Made by a program: the position numbers and the translations under genes
Notes under the pieces: model-generated
Database searches by the model: none
Told to the model about the DNA's origin: nothing
The model's input: the letters and a program-made list of their open reading frames with translations, nothing else
Origin: Isoetes taiwanensis
Taxonomy: Eukaryota; Streptophyta; Lycopodiopsida; Isoetales; Isoetaceae
DNA: 64,000 bases
Direction: 5' to 3'
NCBI GenBank assembly: GCA_021234155.1
Contig: JAJEKV010000002.1
Coordinates: 31,071,234 to 31,135,233 of the forward strand
Shown here: piece after piece, positions 59,525-64,000 of the stretch
How positions within the stretch are numbered: the stretch's first letter is position 1
Layout of the letters: each line of letters starts with the position of its first letter

Positions 59525-62282
59525 TGTGACGACCTGCCGAGTTCACCCTCCTGGCAACTCGAGATCTTGTCAAACTCATGTAATTCTAGATTCATAATAT
59601 TGGTGAAGAATTGAATCTTCCTTTTCTTGACATTTGAACCATTCTTATATTTCCATTATCCATTATGAACAACATAAATTAATAGAAATTATACAATCCA
59701 CAATAATCTTAGTATATACAATATCAAACTGGCAAATCAAACCGAACTTCTAGCTCTAGATCTCATCCACGATCCCGGCTACATTGTTGCCATCAATTTG
59801 ACCACTGCCTTGCAGATTCACTGCACATGCATTCAATACCATGTCGGGGTAGTCACAAGCCTAACTATCTTATTGATGTAGCTCCGACTCCAATGTACTT
59901 CACTAAACAAGGCAAAATACTAACGTCTTCCATAATGCAAAACTTACCTCAGACCCATCCTTCCACGAGGAATACAACGTCCCATATTGTTTATACTTTG
60001 AATCCATTAGCTATGATGCTCTCGATAAAATACAATGCAACGACTTAGAAACTTATAGTGATACACTCAGGCAAGTAGTGCTCCATGCCATAGCCACATC
60101 CAGATGCCCCCATATGTCTCATAAAGCTCTCTCCGCCCAACTTCTCTTGATCTCCATGGTTCCACCATTAACAATTGTTAGCTAAGGTTTTTAATTTTCT
60201 AATTAAAAGACCACTTTCCTTAGGTAAGGAATTTATTAGTGCATATAATGTGGAAACTCCAAATCCCGCACTTCTAACTTAAAAATCCACAGGACCTCAT
60301 GATCGCAACTGCTTCTACCACATGTCCAATGACTCCAGTCCTAGGCCCATTTCCAGGAGCCGCAATATATTAACTATAGTCTTAGAATTATTGAACTTAA
60401 ATGTTATTGGGGTTATTATTCCACACTTATTACAGTTAATACATGCCTTCGTTCCAGACCCAAAAGCCCAGTATGTGGGCACAAGTGATGCCTCAGTACA
60501 GACACTAGATGCAGAATTACGGCCACAGAAGAAACATTGTATTGAAGCGGGAGTGGAGACATTGGAAAGGGAACATGTTAAGGTGGGAGTACATACATCT
60601 CCACAATCCTAAGGGACCAGGAGTCGCAGTGTCGAGCTAGCAGAAAGGAGCAGGCCGCCTTAGTATCTTCTGTTACCAGGAGCCTGAACTTGCGTATTAT
60701 TGGGCTTGCAGATGCAGAAGATGATGCCCATTCTGATGGGGATGCGGCTTTGCAATTTTTCACTGATGTCATGCATGTGAAGGTTGGTGGAGTTGTCTCT
60801 GCTACTAGGGTGGAAGCGGCAAGACCTGATCGTCCTCGCCATCTTTTGGTTCAGTTTTAAGACACTCTTAGTCGCTTACATGTTCTTCAGCATGGAAACC
60901 ATCTCAGAGGGACTAGTTTCTCAGTACAGGAGGACCTCTCCCTTTTTAATTGTGTAACCATAAGGAGGAGCTTTGCAAGGTGAGGGCAGCCCGCCTGCAA
61001 AAGAAATGGGCAGTGTACAGGGGAGGCGCAGCAATTATTCTAGACCAATGGCCTTCCAATCCTTGGAATGGCTATGTCTAGATAATTTTAGAAGCACAAA
61101 ATTACCACTAGCATTAACATTATCTTCTTCTTGGTAGTCTTTTAATATTTGGTTATTGTGTTTGGTGATGGGGCCTAGTCCCCTTAGATGGGTTGTTGCC
61201 CTTGCATGTGCCGTCCCATAACCCGTTGGGTTCCCGTGGACGTAAAAATTCATGTTACCTTATCTTATCTTATCCATATTTACGAAAATCAATCATTCAC
61301 AACAAAGTAAAATTTCAAAGGAATTAGTGCGGTGTTCCACGCCAAACCCCTGCCAAGATCTAGTTACGCTCTGCATGACTTTGCAACACTTCAATAACTA
61401 TTTTAACTATTCCATGTTTCTTTAAGTCTTTCTTTTGGTTAATAAATTACTCATCAAGATGTTAACTGAGAATAGAACAAGACCAACAAAACGACACACA
61501 CCGAGAATAGACAATGAACATCAAAAGAAACCAGCCAAAACTCTGATTGGAGGATCGATTAACCTTCTTTGGCTCTACTATAAGAGCAAAATCGGCCTGA
61601 TCCAAGTCATTTCGAAGTGCTTCCAAGGGTTCTGGCTCCAGAAGTGATGGTTTTGTTGCAAGTAAAAAACTATTGATGCCCTTTATAACTTCTCAATTCA
61701 ATCTCTCTTAGTATAATTTCAGACCTATCTGAAGCCCAAATTGCAAGTCTCCAAGAGGTTTTGGCATATTTTTCCATGAATCAGGATCTATCCTGATAGC
61801 ATCAAAAATTGTTTCATAAAATCTTTGATTCAAACTAAAATGGCTTTTACCATCAAATTCAACCCTTTTACATATAATTTATCTGCTTTTCCTTCAATTA
61901 AACCCATTAGGCCTTGCAAATACAACGAATCATTGACCCAGAAACATGTATCTATCCATCCACAGCACCTTATGCAACTCAATTGAATCCATAGACACAA
62001 AACCCCACCTGATAGAAGAAGATCCGATGCTGTTCTTGATGTAATATCCAAGCATTTGCCTCCTCGGTGTCTTTGATCAAATCCTTCTCTGCCTTCTACG
62101 TCTGCAAAACCTTCTGAAAAATCTCCCAAAAGACTCTATAAAACCTCTTCCATAATCCTTTGCCGAAAAAGCAAACTCTTGCTTATGTGCATGCTGCATG
62201 CATGCCTCATGTACGTATGCAACTCATGTATGTACGATGCACAAATACATATACTGGACCGTAGGGAGCCAGGACTGTTACA
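59525..62282 (-). mobile_element. LTR 2 of the array, interrupted by an ORF1-only LINE
   Basis: Left end tgtgacgacctgccgagttc; right end aggactgttaca, so in element sense it starts TGTAACAGTCC and ends CA. Without the 60425-61280 insertion it is about 1.9 kb. RY motifs recur at 62187-62206. It differs from LTR 1 by many substitutions and small indels, so neither is a very recent duplicate. The middle LTR is shared by both internal regions. Confidence 0.85.
60425..61280 (+). mobile_element. LINE derivative with ORF1 only (no ORF2), inserted in LTR 2
   Basis: The insertion is absent from LTR 1 (57858-57890 is the empty site). It encodes an L1-type ORF1 RRM-like domain with stops: SLNLRIIGLADAEDDAHSDG near 60680-60740, FFTDVMHVKVGG, HGNHLRGTSFSVQEDLSLF near 60890-60950, and after a frame change KKWAVYRGGAAII near 60997-61035. 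It passes straight into a 3' UTR with ggggcctagtcccc (61166-61179), gttgggttcccgtggacg and a (TTATC)n tail at 61257-61276. No endonuclease or RT lies between ORF1 and the tail, as in mammalian HAL1-type half-LINEs. Confidence 0.65.
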
Positions 62283-62490
62283 ATCTCCCCTTCTAAAATT
62301 TAACCCATGTCCTCATGGGTCGATTATAGATTTAGTGAAACAATCTGTGATTCCAGCTTCTCAAATCTAGGATAGCTATAGCTCAAATCAGAACTTCACC
62401 TGAGAAGTACAATTGCTATCCGTCTAACTTGACATGCCACAAGGAAACCATTACCCTAAGATCAATATAGCAATTTGACTACATGGATAC

Positions 62491-63115
62491 CTGAGAAGAT
62501 ATGCCATCAGAGGAGGATGAGCTAAGGGAATGGGTCTACACGCATATCAGAGAAAAATCTTGGCATAATGCAGGCACGAAAATGGCATTTTACAAAAAAG
62601 AAATTAATCCAGCACTTGGAGAAGCACCGCATCTCTTGGGTAAGTTGTCTTACTTTAAAAGACATTTATTGTGCAGACTAAGATTAAGTTCACATCACTT
62701 GGGAGTGGAGGTTGGTAGATGGGAAAATCTCCCCCGAAACTTACGTACATGTAAAACATGTGGACCTGATGTACTTGAGGATGAGGCACACCTTATTCTT
62801 CACTGTCCTGCATATGAAAATTTAAGGAGACGGATGGATATTCCTACCGGGATCTCTTTATATGATTTCTTTGCGATGCCAGCTGCAACTATCAGTGACT
62901 ACTTGATAGAGGTGATGAAAGTGAGAGACGTGTCAATAAGAAACTATAAAACACCTACTAGAATTATATGAGAAAGAGTAATGAGACCAATGATGCCCTG
63001 ATTGAGGGTACATTAGAGTTCTAATTATATGCAAAAAATTGACTTGTATATCGTCTTCTAGACCTGATGGTCTCATAGACGTGATCTATAAAACATTTCA
63101 TTTCATTTCATTTCT
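62491..63115 (+). mobile_element. 5'-truncated LINE (ORF2 C-terminus, 3' UTR, CATTT tail)
   Basis: The open frame 62501-62971 gives LLCRLRLSSHHLGVEVGRW, then CKTCGPDVLEDEAHLILHCP, a Cys/His knuckle typical of LINE ORF2 ends. Its 3' UTR with cttctagacctgatggtctc and tail catttcatttcatttc match the minus-strand LINE at 29815-30711. The host sequence is recognisable on both sides: tggatac / ttctttcatcgc is continuous at 59209-59235 and 59309-59335. No target-site duplication is evident. This is the best-preserved LINE reading frame in the window. Confidence 0.8.
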
Positions 63116-63305
63116 TTCATCGCTCTCTCCCATAGAACGATCGAGTTTCAAGACAATATATACTTAGAACATCATCTTCAAATAACTTTGAAAGAAGAGC
63201 CATTAGCACATTCCATAACTTAATCTATGGTCCGCCATGCCAATACTCAAAGATCCAAACCTGCAATTCACATACCATAATGTCAAGACCCAAAGATCCC
63301 ACATT

Positions 63306-63317
63306 GCTCTGATACCA
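63306..63317 (-). other. Primer-binding site (initiator tRNA-Met type), second
   Basis: The minus strand reads TGGTATCAGAGC, two bases inside the LTR 3 border, identical in position to the site at 59511-59522. Two complete PBS-to-PPT internal regions in one array support a tandem LTR structure. Confidence 0.9.
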
Positions 63318-63319
63318 AC

Positions 63320-64000
63320 TGCGACGAGCCTGCCGAGTTGACCCTCCTTGCAACTTGGGATCTTGTCAAACTCATGTAATTCTAGATTCATAATATTGGT
63401 GAAGAATTGAATCTTCCTTTTCTTGACATTTGAACCAATTCATATTTTTTCATTATCCATTATGAGCAACATAAATTTATAGAAATTATACAATCCACAA
63501 TAATCTCAATATATACAATATCAAACTGAGCAAATCAAACAGAACTTCTAGCTCTAGATCTCAGTCACGATCCCAGCTACATTGTTGCCATCAAATTCAT
63601 CACTGCCTTGCGGATTCACTGCACATGCATTCAATACCATTTTGGGGTAGTTACAAGCCTAACTATCTTATTGATGTAGCTCCGACATCTATATAGTTCA
63701 TTGAACAAGACAAGATACTAACATCTTCTATAATGCAAAACTTACCTCGGACCCATCCTCCCATGAGGAATACAACATCCATACCGTTTATACTTTGAAT
63801 CCATTAGCTATGATGCTCTTGATAAAATACAAGGCAATAACTTAGGAACTTACCGTGATACACTCAAGCAAGTAGTGCTCCATGCCATTGCCACATCTAG
63901 ACGCCCCCATATGCCTCATATAGCTCTCTTCGCCCAACTTCTCTTGATCTCCATGGTTCCACCATTTAATTTATCTTTAACAATTGTTAGCTAAGGTTTT
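63320..64000 (-). mobile_element. LTR 3 of the array, truncated by the window edge
   Basis: Begins tgcgacgagcctgccgagtt and follows LTR 1 and LTR 2 with substitutions to the end of the window (acaattgttagctaaggttt matches 60171-60190). The right border and any target-site duplication lie outside. Confidence 0.85.

Larger units (their letters stand above)
62283..63319 (-). mobile_element. Internal region 2 of the LTR array, with LINE insertion
   Basis: Same content as internal region 1: the reversed polypurine tract atctccccttctaaaattt at 62283-62301, cctcatgggtcgattataga, tgccacaaggaaacc, and a reversed primer site gctctgatacca at 63306-63317. It holds only one copy of the 100-base unit that is duplicated in internal region 1, and that unit is split at 62490 by a LINE. 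Non-coding otherwise. Confidence 0.85.

Noticed and set aside
57266-60048. Two related 73-residue proteins encoded within LTR 1 and LTR 2
   Set aside because: The frames are similar only because the LTRs are copies; amino-acid changes are frequent and no codon-position bias is apparent, so they are not taken as genes.

Overview
This is nuclear DNA of a land plant, not a prokaryote. It has GT-AG introns, plant-type genes (a UBP1/UBP2-like ubiquitin protease with a BUZ zinc finger, a DEAD-box helicase resembling plant RH39, an LRR receptor-kinase ectodomain piece), Ty3/gypsy and LINE debris, a plant-style Helitron 3' end, and long AT-rich non-coding stretches. Gene density is very low and almost every recognisable coding block is a mobile-element relic or broken by frameshifts. 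This suits a repeat-rich genome, perhaps a seed-free plant, but the lineage cannot be fixed from the sequence alone.

Layout. 1-2690: unassigned DNA with short tandem duplications. 2690-6423 (+): spliced gene with a coiled coil and a Ulp1/C48-type protease end. 6690-9440: repeats (CCA/TGG strand switch with a 113-bp unit; palindromic GGAATATTCC minisatellite). 10577-13548 (-): first copy of an unnamed Cys-rich, DDE-like transposase family. 15330-15990 (-): LINE C-terminal remnant. 17741-20066 (-): pogo/CENP-B-type DDE_1 transposase relic. 23440-24595: 26-bp palindromic satellite with a 234-bp higher-order period. 24780-25380: probable short LINE derivative. 25522-25608: tRNA-Met-like remnant. 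26330-27430 (-): LRR receptor-kinase fragment. 27790-29550 (+): C2H2 finger plus Ulp1-like gene that has lost its catalytic Cys. 29815-30856 (-): LINE 3' end joined to a tRNA-like head. 33069-33096: Helitron 3' terminus, followed by a LINE (ORF1 plus endonuclease, 33110-34860, +) and a head-on gypsy pol fragment (34860-36150, -).

40027-44709 (-): C-terminal exons of a DEAD-box helicase with an unrecognised multi-exon gene (41165-43716, +) lying between them. 43925-44470: purine-rich repeats. 45947-46995 (-): UBP-type deubiquitinase 5' half with three one-base frame breaks. 47700-48065 (-): second gypsy RT scrap. 48590-49260: scattered TATTCCGGAATA palindromes. 50220-53560 (+): second copy of the DDE-like family. 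54902-56416 (-): coiled-coil gene resembling the first half of the 2690-6423 gene.

56973-64000: an LTR-internal-LTR-internal-LTR array in minus orientation. LTRs are about 2 kb, the internal regions are about 0.5 kb and non-coding, and each internal region has a tRNA-iMet-type primer site and a polypurine tract. Three LINE-derived insertions with pentanucleotide 3' tails sit inside it, and paralogous copies supply the empty sites.

The parts do not form a pathway; the window is best read as layered transposon insertions around a few host gene fragments. The most unusual items are the two copies of the Cys-rich DDE-like family, the two Ulp1-type loci, the tandem non-autonomous LTR array with LINE empty-site evidence, and three independent arrays built on short AT-rich palindromes.
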